Translations under genes and position numbers: made by a program
Origin: Emmonsiellopsis sp. PD_33
Taxonomy: Eukaryota; Ascomycota; Eurotiomycetes; Onygenales; Ajellomycetaceae
Direction of reading: 5' to 3'
DNA: 64,000 nt
Assembly: GCA_032988165.1 (NCBI GenBank)
Contig: JANTQF010000009.1
Location: forward strand, 62,001 to 126,000
Shown: positions 50,701 through 62,400 of the stretch, piece after piece
Position numbering within the stretch: the stretch's first letter is position 1
Layout: each line of letters opens with the position of its first letter
Notes under the pieces: generated by a model
The model's database searches: none
Seen by the model: the letters and a program-made list of their open reading frames with translations, nothing else
Told to the model about the DNA's origin: nothing

Positions 50701-51973
50701 CCGAAGCCTGGGAACAATTCCTTTCAGAGGAGCTAGCAGAAAACTTCGTTCCTACCGTATGGGAAGAAGGCACTGGGCTTTGTGACCAGCAACTCCGTGC
50801 CCTTCTTTTAGTCAAACTTTTCCGCATCGACAGATTCGTCCCTGCTGCTGAAAGATTCGTTGCTGCAGTTTTCGGTCGGGAACTCTTTGAAGGTAGTGGA
50901 GATCTCAAGGACGTTGTGGAACAGGTTACCGCCACCGCGCCTATCGCGCTGAGCTCGAGCCCCGGTTTTGATGCTAGTTACAAGGTGGACGGTCTCGTGG
51001 AACGTATGCATGCGACGTGCGCCAACATTGCTATGGGTTCGAATGAAGGTCTCGAAAGTGCCGATAAAGCCATCAGCAACGCAGCGGCAACCGGCTCCTG
51101 GGTCCTCGTCAAGAACGTACATCTTGCGCCTTCGTGGCTTCAAAGTCTTGAGAAACGACTTGATTCTCTCAAGCCTCACGACAATTTCCGACTCTTCCTT
51201 TCCATGGAGTCTAGCCCCAAGATCCCAGTTAACCTCATTCGCGCTTCTCGGGTGTTGATGTACGAGCAGCCAGCTGGTGTGCGTGCCAATATGAAGGATT
51301 CGCTCTCGTCCTTGTCTTCCAGAGCCAGTAAACCGCCGGTGGAGAAAGCCCGTATCTATCTCTTGCTCTCCTTCCTGCATGCGGTTGTCCAAGAGAGACT
51401 CCGCTATGCGCCTAACTTGGGATGGAAGGGTTTCTGGGAATTCAACGACAGCGATGTAAGTGCCTTTAAATCGTACGTTTTGTGCAGGTCTAGGTTTGCT
51501 AACTTGATTGTTTCTAGTACGAATGTTCTGCATTTATCATCGACACCTGGGTTGATTCCATCGCCCAAGGCCGGTCCAACGTTGCTCCACAGAAATTCCC
51601 CTGGGACTTGCTCCGCACCCTGGTGACAGAGACGTATGGTGGTAAAATCGACAACGCCGGGGATTTCCAACTCCTCGAGGACCTCGTCAACAGCCTATTG
51701 ACGCCTGCTGCATTCGAGAACGACCATAACCTTGTCCCTGGGGTTGAAGGGGATGAATGTCTTGTCTTGCCATCGGGTACTAATATGCGCGACTTCGTTG
51801 AGTGGGTTAACCGTCTGCCCGAGCGTGAACCACCGACTTATCTGGGTCTGCCTGCCAATGCGGAGAAACTACTGCTGGTTGGGTACGGCAAGACGATGAT
51901 ATCGAACCTGTCCAAGGTGACCAATCTGCTCGATGAGGGTGAGCAATTGATGGTTGAGGCCGCAGCGATCTAA
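38793..51973 (+). CDS. nudA: Cytoplasmic dynein 1 heavy chain
   Basis: Minus-end microtubule motor for nuclear migration and early-endosome transport. Three exons, 38793-39078, 39145-51455 and 51518-51973, give 4350 residues, matching A. nidulans NudA-type size. The N-terminal tail (about 1-1300) binds intermediate chains. The AAA+ ring shows P-loops GPAGTGKT (AAA1, 1940), GSSGSGKS (AAA2, 2235), GPPGSGKT (AAA3, 2600) and GVSGSGKT (AAA4, 2942). The coiled-coil stalk follows (about 3200-3500), with the microtubule-binding tip near MGNPPASVRLALESVC. AAA5/6 and the C-terminal domain complete it. All four P-loop lysines are present. Long open frames on the opposite strand are codon-bias shadows. 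The 12.3-kb middle exon is unusually long against the exon-rich DCL1 next door but normal for this gene. Confidence 0.97.
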
Positions 51974-52751
51974 GGATCAAATCTGCTGGCAGACTACCTG
52001 CGATCTCCCATGTCTCTTTGTTTGTGATTCCGATTTCGGGCGTTGTGGGATTCTGCAATTTTAGGGCATGTATTCTCCATTTTCTAATTTTCATTTCTGA
52101 TTTTCCGCATTTTGATGCAGTGGAAGGGTTTGTTCGTGGAGGAGGATATACCCAGAATGCTAGTTTCCCTTTGCCTGGCCATTCATTATTTTCAGTTTCT
52201 CTTTTGTCTTTTGTATCATCTTGTTTGTCTGTACCAATGTTAGCGGGTCTGGATGTTTTTCCTTGTGTTGTTTTACTGTACTGGTACTATGCCTGCCTGA
52301 CCACAAGCTGGACGGCTCTAGAGACACATTCTCCTTTGTATTTTGCTGATCTGTGTTGTTGTTCGTTTCTGCCGCTGTGTTTATATCAAATACCGAGATT
52401 GAGGATCTTCCATTTACCGAGTTGTAATTATCCAGCACCTCCGCTTTGATTAATCTCCAGGGCTGTATATTAACCCACGTGACCCAGAAGCAGCCGCCGA
52501 TCCGAATCGCCCGCGCTAGCCAGATGCAGCTAGGGCGTCGGGGATTTTAATATTCCCGCCGAGGATGATGTCAGCCAATCGCGACGCGGACACCCCGGTC
52601 GCTGCCAGGTTGGGAGTCTGAGGCAGTCTGTGTGAGGGATGCTTCTCCCTGGCTTATCTCAGCACTCAGAACCTCCCTTATCTCGACCTCCCTCCCCTCA
52701 TTCTCCTCTCCTCCTCTCCTCCCATCCATGGTCTGAACCACCCTCCCAGCC
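51974..52751. other. Intergenic region after the dynein gene
   Basis: T-rich 3' flank (51974-52440), then a GC-richer stretch ending in a pyrimidine run before the ATG at 52752. A CCAAT sequence at about 52575-52579 may serve the downstream gene. No coding signal. Confidence 0.5.
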
Positions 52752-54076
52752 ATGAAACGCCCTCACAGACTGCGGGCGCCCTCTGCTGCCAGCCCGCCGT
52801 CCAATTCCATGCTCTCGCGCGTTCCGCTGCTGCATGTCAATGATATAGGCGTGCAGGCGTGGGAGGTGGGGGACCAGATTCCTGGCTTAAGGATCCCGCT
52901 GGGTATGTTTTTGCTTCTCTTTTTTTGGTTGTTTATACAAGGGGGGCCTTAATACTTGTATATGCCATTGTAGTTCATTGTTCCAGGGATTGGTTTCTGT
53001 TGGTTCTATGGATGCGCTGAAGCATAATCTAGTTGTGCTGTGTTGCTTATCTTGAGAAAACTTTCAAAGCAGCATGCTAACCATTAGTGACAATATCAGC
53101 CTTCCTATCCTCCTTACGAACCAATCTCCAAATATCCTCCTCAAATGAAGACCTACTACCTCCCTCACCACTCATCCCCGTCACAAACACGCCCGATCTC
53201 CTAAGACCTCTGCCAAAATCATCACCAGAACCAAGATTCTACTCGAAACTCCCCTCCGCATACCCCAGTGAATTACAATCCGCCCCGCAAACCCAGCCAT
53301 CAGGCGTTAAGTTAAGCAGCGAGAAAGAATCCGACCACGAGATACTTTATCCGCCCCCATACACCACCTTCTCCGCCATCAAAGAAGACGACATCCTTGC
53401 TGCCCTCGGCCTCGTTTCAGATAGTGTTGCCCAGCAGCGCCAGATCGCAGCAAAATGCATCGTCTTCCACCCCGCCGTGCTTGCTGCCTCCATCATGGTC
53501 TTTTTAACCGTCGCAAAGCTCCTCTACACCGGTTCCCCGAGTGATCTAGTCCTAATGGCGGGCATGTGGGCCGGCTGCGCTCTAGCTGGTCTAGTTACAA
53601 TCAGACACATGGTGAACGGCTATCTCGCCCTGGCAGAGCGGGTAGGCAACTGGTCCTGGCTCTCGGAGAGCTCAGTCAATGGCGTCTCACATCGACGAGA
53701 CGAGATCTTAGTTACCAAATATGGCGACGACGTCGTCGCTGTTCTAGTTCTACGGATCGCAAAAACCGTAACCAACACCGGCATTCCAGGCATGAAACCC
53801 CGCTCATCCCGACGCAAGAGCTCAGCCAGATGGACGGGAATCATCCGCGCCTGGAGCGTGAAGCATTCCCACCGCCACCAGGGGGTCGGCACGAGACTTC
53901 TTGAGGAGGCGGTGGCGTATTGTCGGCTAAGGAGCCTTGATGGGCCTGTGTTTGCGGACGACCATGCCAATGCTACGCAGGTGCTGCCAAGCGTGTTTAA
54001 TGGAAAGTTTCAGCAGCATGAGGGGTGGGCGCGCGGGGTTTTGGAATGGGTTATTTTGGAACATAGGGGGAGATAG
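52752..54076 (+). CDS. Membrane protein with GNAT-like acetyltransferase domain, fungal-specific
   Basis: Exons 52752-52902 and 53100-54076 (197-nt intron) give 375 residues. The N-terminal half is low-complexity (Ser/Pro). Two hydrophobic segments follow (about 173-193 and 199-218), then a GNAT-like C-terminus with the acetyl-CoA loop pattern HQGVGTRLLEEAVAYC (about 310-325). It is preceded by IIRAWSVKHSHR, and the tail VFNGKFQQHEGW resembles the end of the fold. Acetyl-CoA binding is inferred from that loop only. The first exon is less certain: the second exon is open upstream to 53087 and could begin elsewhere. Substrate unknown. Confidence 0.7.
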
Positions 54077-56389
54077 GTGCCCTTTTTTTTGTTTTTGTTT
54101 TTGCAATTGCTATTTGTTGGATCTGTGATTTTTGTTGGAAGATATACGTACGATACCATGTGATACCTACACTCATTTGCTTATTTAGCGGTTTTTTTCT
54201 ACGACATATTTCTTTTCGAGTTGTTGTTTTGGTATATTTTGTTCTCATTTTTGCTGCTCGCTCACTCACTTATATACCCTTTCTTACCTTTTATAGGTTT
54301 TGGATTTTGGATATGGATATGGATACATTCATTATACCACTTTTGGATTTTGATATGACAGGATATAGGGACATGAGATATGGACGAAGCAGCCTTCGTT
54401 CTAAGCATGATAGGAAAGAAACAGAAACAGGTGCGAACTATGAATATTACTTTGGATTGGGACTGACAGTCAAGCCTACCTTGACCACAATCAGCATCTC
54501 CAAGCAAGCACAAGTATGTACATACAAGTGCGGGGCAAAAACCTGATTCACAAATAACTGCCCAGGTGGACCGACTGCCTATCAGGAAGGATCGGAATAG
54601 GCAAATGTGGTCGGCCACATCATTGGATAACGAGATATCCTTTTTTTTTTACGAGATGTGCTGTCGGTTGGTTGGTTCGTTATTTTTACTTGCGTGCTCC
54701 ATTGCGTGCTGAGTTACTTGGCCCATGCGGACAGTTAAAGCTGGCTCTGGTTGGTGGTGGTGGCGGCGGCGGCGTTAGGTGTTTGCGTTTGCGTATGCGA
54801 TGTGGGGGATTTCGGAACGAGGGGCTGTCAACGATATCCGCAACTGCCTGGGTACGTCGTCAGTTTTTACCATTTAGTAAAACATCTGGTAGTGATCGAC
54901 GGTATCAGGTTTAGTAGTTATGTGCGGTATGTAGATCTGATCTGGTTCGGTTCGGTGTTTTGCTGAGGGGTTGAGGGGAGGGATAACTACGAGTGGGTCT
55001 ATGCTCGATGGATGATGCTAAGTCTGGATGGGCTTCCAAGAGATTGTTGATATCTTCCTTCTGCTGATGGGTATCTAGATACGTACATCATCGCTACACC
55101 ATTCGGCAACTTCATTACTCTTCCCCCCCATCGGTTACCGGTAATGACAGCAAGCAGTTATCAACGCCAAATTCTCGGGGAGGATACGACAGGGTTCTAG
55201 CCACTTTCACACAAGCAACACATCCGATCCCCACCAATCAACAGGCTAAAAAGGTCGCCGGCACTGACTTAACAAGTTAGTTACCTCCACCGGAATCCCC
55301 ATCCCAAAAAGTCCCACCTCCACCTCTCTTTCCAACTTCCCGCATAGTTACAAGCAATCCTAATCCCTGGCCAACCAGGGCCCAGCATGCATCAACCACG
55401 GGTTATTTATTATCAGCCCACGGCGAGAATCCCGGTTGGACAAACACCCCCGCCTAGCTGCAGAGTGCAGGACAGGCATCGGAGAAAAAACCTTGGAATG
55501 GTTATGAGGGGGTGTAAGGCTAATGTTTCAGATTTAGCGTTGGGTAACTAACGATCCAAGTTGGAACTGGCTCTGCCATGCATGCCAGTCACTGCTGTGC
55601 TGCAACTGCTGCCAGGTGGGGATGGGTACTATGGATAGTATGGATGGCTGTTGTGTGAGGGAGTAGGATGGTGGGCCTGGGCCGAGGTTTTGTGCTGTTC
55701 CAGGTGGCGGGTGTTTAGGGGTGTTTCAAGGTGTGTTCAGATATCGTGGGGGAGAGGGGGGAAGAGGAGAATGTCTGGGGTTTTTGTTTGGAGGTCGATC
55801 ATGGGTGGGATGGGAGCTGGAGGCTATATATCAGTAATAATAATATAATTGCCCTGGCCGTCCGGGGAGGGTGGATTTGGCCTTGATGAAAGAGGGGCTG
55901 TCAATATATATGGCTGAGCTAGTACTGTGTTCAATTGAACCCGTGAGCTTTGAAGTGAGCCAGCTAACTGAGCTATGTCATGAGCTCTTTTGAAGCACTG
56001 CAATGGCGTAAATACTACTAGTAGCTAATGTCAAATTCTTTTCTTCTGTCTATTGGGTTTAATCATTGGGTATCAAGTTTCTTGGAGGTCCCGTCAACCT
56101 GTCTTAGGGCATGGATGCCACGTGATCCAGACCCGCTGTTCCCAATGAGGCTAGCCCTATCAAATTTAAACCTCCTGACGCAACTCTGACGCGCTGTACC
56201 AGGCCGAGTCTTCTTTCGCGTTCCTTGCCAACAACCAACATGCGTACAATAGCGAATATAACCGGCCCTGGAGCTTATGTCTCCCACAGTCGATCTCCCC
56301 GCTTGCTCCTCGGGAGACAGTTAACTCAAATAAAATAACCAAGATTCATCCGAGGATCATACAACTACTAATCATTACTATATCACCCA
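54077..56389. other. 2.3-kb region without a recognisable protein gene
   Basis: The largest empty stretch in the window. The left part is T-rich 3' flank (with GGATAT-type short repeats near 54305-54325), the centre includes a GGC/GGT tract (54755-54778), and 55600-55860 is G/T-rich on the + strand. Short open frames have no family pattern and low-complexity composition. A tRNA-like but broken motif pair lies at 55929-55975 (minus). An unannotated noncoding transcript or old repeat is possible; nothing is proven. Confidence 0.45.
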
Positions 56390-57214
56390 ATGCCAATCCG
56401 CGCTCTCCTCCTCGCCGGCGGCCAATCCTCCCGCATGGGTACACGGAAGGAGCTCCTCCACCTCCCAGGCAATGAAATGCCTCTATTCTTCCACCTCGCC
56501 AGACTCCTAAAATCCTCCTGTCCCGACCTAGACGGCATACATCTCTCTCTCAAAGACCGAAGTTCCGTGCCCGGTGTGCTCAAAGCGGCAGCAAGCCTCA
56601 TATTCCGCTCTCGTCTGATCAGCGGCATCTCTGCCTCGGAGGATATCGAGAGGATTGAATTCGAGACGTCCGATTGTGATGAGGACAGGGTGGGGATTGA
56701 GTTCTTATACGATGAAGATATTTTATTGAACGTGACTGGGAGGAATGGAGAAATGGGCATTTCGAAACGCAGGGACGAAAAGGGCCTCGAGATAGGTCCA
56801 GCTGCTGGTCTAATAGCCGCGTATCATGCAGATCCAACAGCAACATGGCTGGTAGTTGCGTGTGATTTCCCGTTCCTAACTACTTCAGCGTTGAAGTTGT
56901 TGTGTCGGGAACATCTCACTCCCGCCAAAACCACGAATGGAATGAGCTCTAATGAGAGCTTAATAACCTGCTACCGTAATGCCAAGGGTCACTGTGAGCC
57001 GCTATTGGCTTTGTGGACGCCGGATGCGCTTGCAATGTTGGAGAGGAATTTGAAGCAGGGCAGGACGGGGCCGCGGTTTGTGATTGAAGAGCTGGGACCG
57101 CGGGGGGTAAGGATGGTTTCGCCTGCGGAGGAGAGATGGTTGTTTAATGCGAATACGGAAGAGGATTGGAAGGAGGTTAGGGGGTCGTTGGGGATGGAGG
57201 GAGAGGAAGGATAA
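56390..57214 (+). CDS. MobA-type molybdopterin guanylyltransferase-like protein
   Basis: Predicted to join GMP to molybdopterin, making the (bis-)MGD cofactor that bacterial-type Mo enzymes need. Single exon, 274 residues. The nucleotide-binding start LLLAGGQSSRMGTRKELL (6-23) matches the MobA GGxSxRMG loop. GPAAGL (136-141) and the metal-binding ACDFPFLT with Asp159 follow. EPLLALW near 205-211 is the conserved late motif. An extra 70-80 residues (about 50-130) between the first loop and GPAAGL are not found in the ~200-residue bacterial enzyme. It lacks introns and sits convergent with MoeA (194 bp apart). It could be another MobA-like nucleotidyltransferase, but the neighbours argue for cofactor work. 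Confidence 0.82.
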   Translation: MPIRALLLAGGQSSRMGTRKELLHLPGNEMPLFFHLARLLKSSCPDLDGIHLSLKDRSSVPGVLKAAASLIFRSRLISGISASEDIERIEFETSDCDEDRVGIEFLYDEDILLNVTGRNGEMGISKRRDEKGLEIGPAAGLIAAYHADPTATWLVVACDFPFLTTSALKLLCREHLTPAKTTNGMSSNESLITCYRNAKGHCEPLLALWTPDALAMLERNLKQGRTGPRFVIEELGPRGVRMVSPAEERWLFNANTEEDWKEVRGSLGMEGEEG

Positions 57215-57408
57215 GATAGAGGGAAGTACTCTTCCATTAGATATTTTATTGACATAGAGCGGTTTTGGTTCGATATGTATGTACTTATTATTTGCATCTG
57301 TGTTTATATCTAGCAAGGTGTACTTTTAGTTTTTCTAGGGGGCATAAACAGAGAATATAGAAAATATCCCCTATCAATCATATGCCCTCTGATACACCGT
57401 GCATTAGA

Positions 57409-58860
57409 TCATATTTCAGTCCCATACCTTAGTGGATATATCTCCGCGATATCCCCATCCGTCATCTCCTTCTGTCCTGGAGATATATGCACCCAACAAT
57501 CCGCTTCAAGAAAAGGACTAATCTTTCCAGGACTATGGTCCTCAATAATCCCCACCGCGATTCCGCCCTTCTCACGGGAAAGAACCCTCGCAAGGCGAAA
57601 TACATCTTTATCTGACCGTAATGTGGCGCCCGGTGCACACCCAAGGGCGACAGAGGGTTCATTTCTCAAACTAGACCCCTTTCCATTGACGGTAACATGC
57701 TTCCTATCGTCGCCCATACATTGATGCTTGCTAAGCGGCCGGACTGTAGCCAGAGTCGGCTGTTCCTGCGGCTTCATCAAAGTAAGACCATGGAGATATG
57801 GAATCACCAGAAAGCGCAGACAGGCAGCGGCCGCAACCGGGTTTCCAGGTAAGCCAAAGAATAGCACTCGTTCTTGTGAGTAGCTCGGACGTGGAAGACT
57901 TGCAAAAAGCACCGGATGCCCCGGTTTCATCGCAACTTTGTGAAATCGTATATCCGCATGCATTCTTTCTACGGCTTCTCGAATAAAATCGAACTTCCCC
58001 GCTGACACGCCTCCAGTGGTAATGAGCAGGTCGTATTTTTTACTTGCCAAATTGTCTCCCAAATTGTGCAGCATCATCGAAAGAGCTCTGTCAATATTGT
58101 CTTCAATCACACCTAGAAAATCCACGTCGACACCTTGTTCCTCCAATGCCGCTGAGATATACGGTCCATTGACGTCTGAAATTCCGCCAGCCGGGTCATT
58201 GTAACCGTTGCGTCTAAGAATCTCCGACCCAGTCGAGAAAAGCCCGACGCGAAGTTTTCGCAGGACATCGACGGACTCAACACCGATTGATGCCAGCGCC
58301 ATAACATGGGATGATCGGATGATTGACTCTGCTTCGATGATCACATCCCCTTTTCGAAAATCCTGGCCAGCAAGGCGCTTATGCTGATTATATCCGGCAG
58401 GCTTCATGACGTGAATGAAGCTACCGCGGCTACCTGGATCACCCTTGATTGCAGGCACTGGGCGTGTATCTTCTACCCGTACGCAGCAATCGAATGATTC
58501 CACTGATGGGCTATTTGGGAACCTGGCTCCCGTCATGATTTCCACACAGGGATATACCCCCCCTTCAGGTTCTCCGGATATATCAGGGGGTTCGTCTCCG
58601 GCCGCAATGGTAGCTTTGACGGAGAATACGACGGGGGTTTGATCAGACGCATTTTTCGTTGCTTCTGAGCTTAGAGCGTAGCCGTCCATTGCGGACGTGT
58701 CCCATTTTGGGGTTGACACTGGAGAGCGACATGTGTATCTTGATACCCGGTTTAGAGATTTATGCAAGGGCAAACATTCTGTACGGTCCTGAAGGTCCTG
58801 TAAATGACTCGTGGCTTCGGATTTAATGATATTCAGTGCTTCGTTGTAGGTGATGGGCAT
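57409..58860 (-). CDS. MoeA-type molybdopterin molybdenumtransferase (stand-alone)
   Basis: Inserts molybdate into (adenylylated) molybdopterin. Single exon, 483 residues, starting MPITYNEALNII. Landmarks: WDTSAMDGYAL (53-63), the MoeA N-terminal signature; EIMTGARFP (107-115); STGSEIL (209-215); SDVNGPYISAAL; TTGGVSAGKFDFI (281-293); MKPGHPVLFA; FFGLPGNPVAAAACL. The usual fungal gene (cnxE type) is a MogA-MoeA fusion. Here no MogA domain is present, as in bacteria, so this is likely a second, dedicated insertase. It is divergent from the oxidoreductase gene (621 bp between starts) and so possibly co-regulated with it. No introns. Confidence 0.92.
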   Translation of the reverse strand: MPITYNEALNIIKSEATSHLQDLQDRTECLPLHKSLNRVSRYTCRSPVSTPKWDTSAMDGYALSSEATKNASDQTPVVFSVKATIAAGDEPPDISGEPEGGVYPCVEIMTGARFPNSPSVESFDCCVRVEDTRPVPAIKGDPGSRGSFIHVMKPAGYNQHKRLAGQDFRKGDVIIEAESIIRSSHVMALASIGVESVDVLRKLRVGLFSTGSEILRRNGYNDPAGGISDVNGPYISAALEEQGVDVDFLGVIEDNIDRALSMMLHNLGDNLASKKYDLLITTGGVSAGKFDFIREAVERMHADIRFHKVAMKPGHPVLFASLPRPSYSQERVLFFGLPGNPVAAAACLRFLVIPYLHGLTLMKPQEQPTLATVRPLSKHQCMGDDRKHVTVNGKGSSLRNEPSVALGCAPGATLRSDKDVFRLARVLSREKGGIAVGIIEDHSPGKISPFLEADCWVHISPGQKEMTDGDIAEIYPLRYGTEI

Positions 58861-59481
58861 TTTCGCTGCGAGAGCTGGATGGTTTGAGGGAATGGGATAG
58901 AGTTCGGCCCAGTTTCAATGCCGTTGCTCTGACTGTTTGATGGCATAGAGGGGAAATTCACCCAATAGAGATTTTGCCGTTAGACTGCCCAGGTGGGCAA
59001 GGAGAGGTTCACTTTTCAAGATGATATTTATAACTATTTATGCTGTTGAATAATCCAACAGTTGTATAAATATTTGGGTTAGACCCAAGACCAAAACTAT
59101 ATTTATTCCCACCACCACCCAATTTCCTAGCAACCCTACAATCAGCAACAACCGGTTTAACAAGGAGAGGTGTTATTTTACGACCTGGGCATGTCCAATT
59201 GGTCTCTGCTCCCAGAGTCTTACTATCCACTGTTCAGGTTTCCCTGGTTCTCCCCGCAAACTCAGGCTAACAGCGGATCCGTCTGGGGGGGGGGTGACGA
59301 CATACACTCGGGATGCGAGAGAAATTCTACAATTGACTTTTTGGTTTGTAAATACTCACCATCGATATCCTGCTCGGGAAATAACTACATCCCTTAAATG
59401 CTCGTTTATAAGACCTCAAATTGAAACAATTGACTCCGTCCGTGAACAATCCACCACTAGAACCGCAACGGAACAAAAAAT
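58861..59481. promoter_or_regulatory. Shared upstream region of MoeA (-) and Mo oxidoreductase (+)
   Basis: 621 bp between the two divergent starts. An ATTGG (inverse CCAAT) is at about 59198-59202. I searched by eye for the nitrate regulator sites CTCCGHGG (NirA) and HGATAR (AreA) and found no convincing copy. A G run lies at 59285-59293. Confidence 0.5.
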
Positions 59482-62400
59482 ATGCAGAAAGAGGAGAAAG
59501 CAGGCGTTTACCAGTCGCGAGATCCAGTTAAGAATATCTGGGGCGAGCGCACGCCTTACAAACATGAGTGGCCTACGAGATGTGATTCTCACACCATCGA
59601 GACTCCGGATAAATGGGTGCAGAGCGCCTGCGTCCTTTGTAGGTATGTGGCTTGACTCAACTTTATATACTCGAGGAAGATAGCTGACTAGAGCCCGTCT
59701 CAGCAATGGATGTGCATTGGATATAGGAGTCAAAGATGGCAAGGCGGTTGGAGTCCGCGGTCGAATCACAGACCGTGTCAATAAGGGGCGACTGGGCCCT
59801 AAGGGCTTGTGTGGGTGAGCAAGCAATCTAGCTATATCTTCTTTTATTTTAGGATACTAGAGTATCACTCATCTGTTATCCTTAGATGGGCTGCAATAAA
59901 TCATCCCGATCGTCTCAAGTACCCAATGATTCGCCGCAATGGGAAGCTCGAACGTGCTTCATGGGACGAAGCAATGTCGTTGATTGTTGAAAAGGCAAAG
60001 GAAATCCAAGCTCGATTAACGAATCATGGGATTGGGTTTTATACGTCAGGCCAGCTTTTTCTGGAAGAATATTACGTTCTTGCGATGGTTGGCAAGGCTG
60101 GGTTGAATACTCTTCACATGTATAGTGTGCCATTTTCCTGTTGGGAGGATGCTTTATGTTAAATATGGATGAATCTAATTTATATAGGGATGGCAATACT
60201 CGCCTATGCACCGCAACGGCCGCCACCGCCATGCGGGAGTCCTTTGGAAGTGATGGCCAGCCTGGGTCCTATGCCGATATCGACCACACCGATTGCCTGT
60301 TTATGGTAGGCCACAATGTAGCCTATACCCAAACCGTGCTATGGTCTCGCATCCTAGATCGTTTGGATGGACCAAGCCCGCCCAAGCTCATCGTTGTTGA
60401 CCCCAGGAAGTCGGAAACAGCGACGAGAGCAACGGTGCATTTGGCTCCTAAGAGCGGCACAAACATGGCCTTACTCAATGGTATACAACATCTGCTCTTT
60501 GAGAAGAATTGGATAGATCATGAGTATGTTGCCAAACATACCATAGGGCTGGACGCCCTCCGAAAGGTGGTGAAGAAGTATACCCCTGAATATGTGGAAA
60601 ATATCACTGGCGTTCCAACATCACAGTTGAGAGAAGCTGTAGAGATTATCGGCACTACCCCCAGCCTTCTATCAACCGCTTTGCAGGGCGTTTACCAGGC
60701 CCACCAAGCCACTGCGAGCGCATGCCAGATTAACAACATCAATCTGCTTCGCGGGCACTTTGGCAAACCCGGCAGTGGGGTTCTGCAGATGAACGGACAG
60801 CCCACTGCCCAGAACAACCGTGAGACGGGTTGTGATGGGGAGTATCCCGGGTTTCGGAACCATCAGAACCCCCAGCATGTGCAAGAGATTGCTGATAACT
60901 GGGGAATCGACGTTATTAAGATGCCTCACTGGAACCAGCCTACACATATCGAGAATATGCTCAACTACATTGAAGCAGGATCCATCGAAATTTTCTGGAT
61001 CTCCGGCACAAACCCACTCGTCAGCCTTCCAAATCTGAACAGGGCCAGGACCCTACTCACGAAACCGGATCTATTCGTCGTGGCGCAGGATATCTTCCTA
61101 ACCGAAACTGCCGCGATTGCGGATGTAGTTCTCCCAGCTGCCCAGTGGGGAGAAAAGACGGGTTGCTTTACCAACGCAGATCGAACAATGCATCTCTCGC
61201 ACAAGGCAGTGGATCCCCCTGGTGAGGCCAAATCAGACATGGATATCTGGGTGGATTTTGCGAGACGAATGGAATTCACCAACAAGCATGGAGAACCGTT
61301 GATCCCATATACCCGTCCGGAGGAAGTATTCGAGGCATGGAAGAAGATGTCCCGTGGTCGACCGTTAGACTGTAGCGGTATGTCATATGAGAAATTGACC
61401 GGCGGATCTGGGATTCAGTGGCCATGCACGGAGGAATACCCAGAAGGCAAGGAACGCCTTTTCGACGACGGCAAGTTCTTCACCGACACAGATTACTGCG
61501 AATCGTTCGGGCATGATCTCGAGACAGGCGTCCCCTATACGAAAGTACAGTACAAGGCCATGAATCCAGCTGGTCGGGCAATCTTAAAAGTAGCCAATTA
61601 CAAACCACCACGCGAGGAACCGGACGACCAATATCCTCTGCGCTTGAATACAGGCCGGAATGTCTATCATTTTCACACCAGAACGAAAACTGGGCGCGCG
61701 AAGCAGCTGCAAGAAGCAGATCCAGAGCCTGTGATCCATGTATCTCCCGCCGATGCGGAGGCTTTGCATATAACCGAGGGCGAGATGGTGGTTGTGCGGT
61801 CACGGCGTGGTGGTGTTGAGATGCCTGTGGCTATCCGTGATATTATCAAGGGACATGTTTTCATCCCTTTCCATTTTGGCTATTTTGATGCCAAAGATGA
61901 TAGAGCCCGCGCAGCGAATGAATTAACAATAGGTGAGTAATTCCCTCAAGTTGCCCCTTTTCCCCCGCGAGTCAAACCAGGAGATGAGCAGGTGTTAACA
62001 AAACGGCAGAACAATGGGACCCCGTCTCGAAACAACCCATGTTCAAAACGGGAGCGGTCCGCATTGAAAAATGCGTCCAAAAAGAAGGCCGCCGCAGGAC
62101 ACCCAACCACGCCAAAGAAGAGCAAACAGCCGCAATCAAGCGTGTCGAGGCTCGCAAGGGCGGTCCCGAAGCCAAACCCTCCACAGCAGAAAAAACGACC
62201 AAAAAGGAGCGCGTCCGCCGCCTCGAACTGTGGATGGGAGCCACGCACGAAAGCCTAGAAATGCTGCTGGAGATCTACGACCACCTCATCCCCCGGCTCG
62301 TCCATGATCTGGAAGTCCAAGCGGGCCTAGAGGCTATGCACAGCATCGCCACGGAGATCCTTCAGACGTTCCAGCCCATGGTTGACAAATACCATGAAAG

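Noticed and set aside
48398..51533. Long open frames opposite the dynein gene (also at 41631-42071, 45762-46295, 43401-43940)
   Set aside because: They mirror the codon bias of a highly conserved coding exon and show no family pattern.
55929..55975. tRNA-like box A (TAGCTCAGTTAGCTGG) and box B-like (GGGTTCAATTGAA) on the minus strand
   Set aside because: The spacing is too short for an anticodon arm, and neither the T stem nor the acceptor stem pairs. At best a relic.
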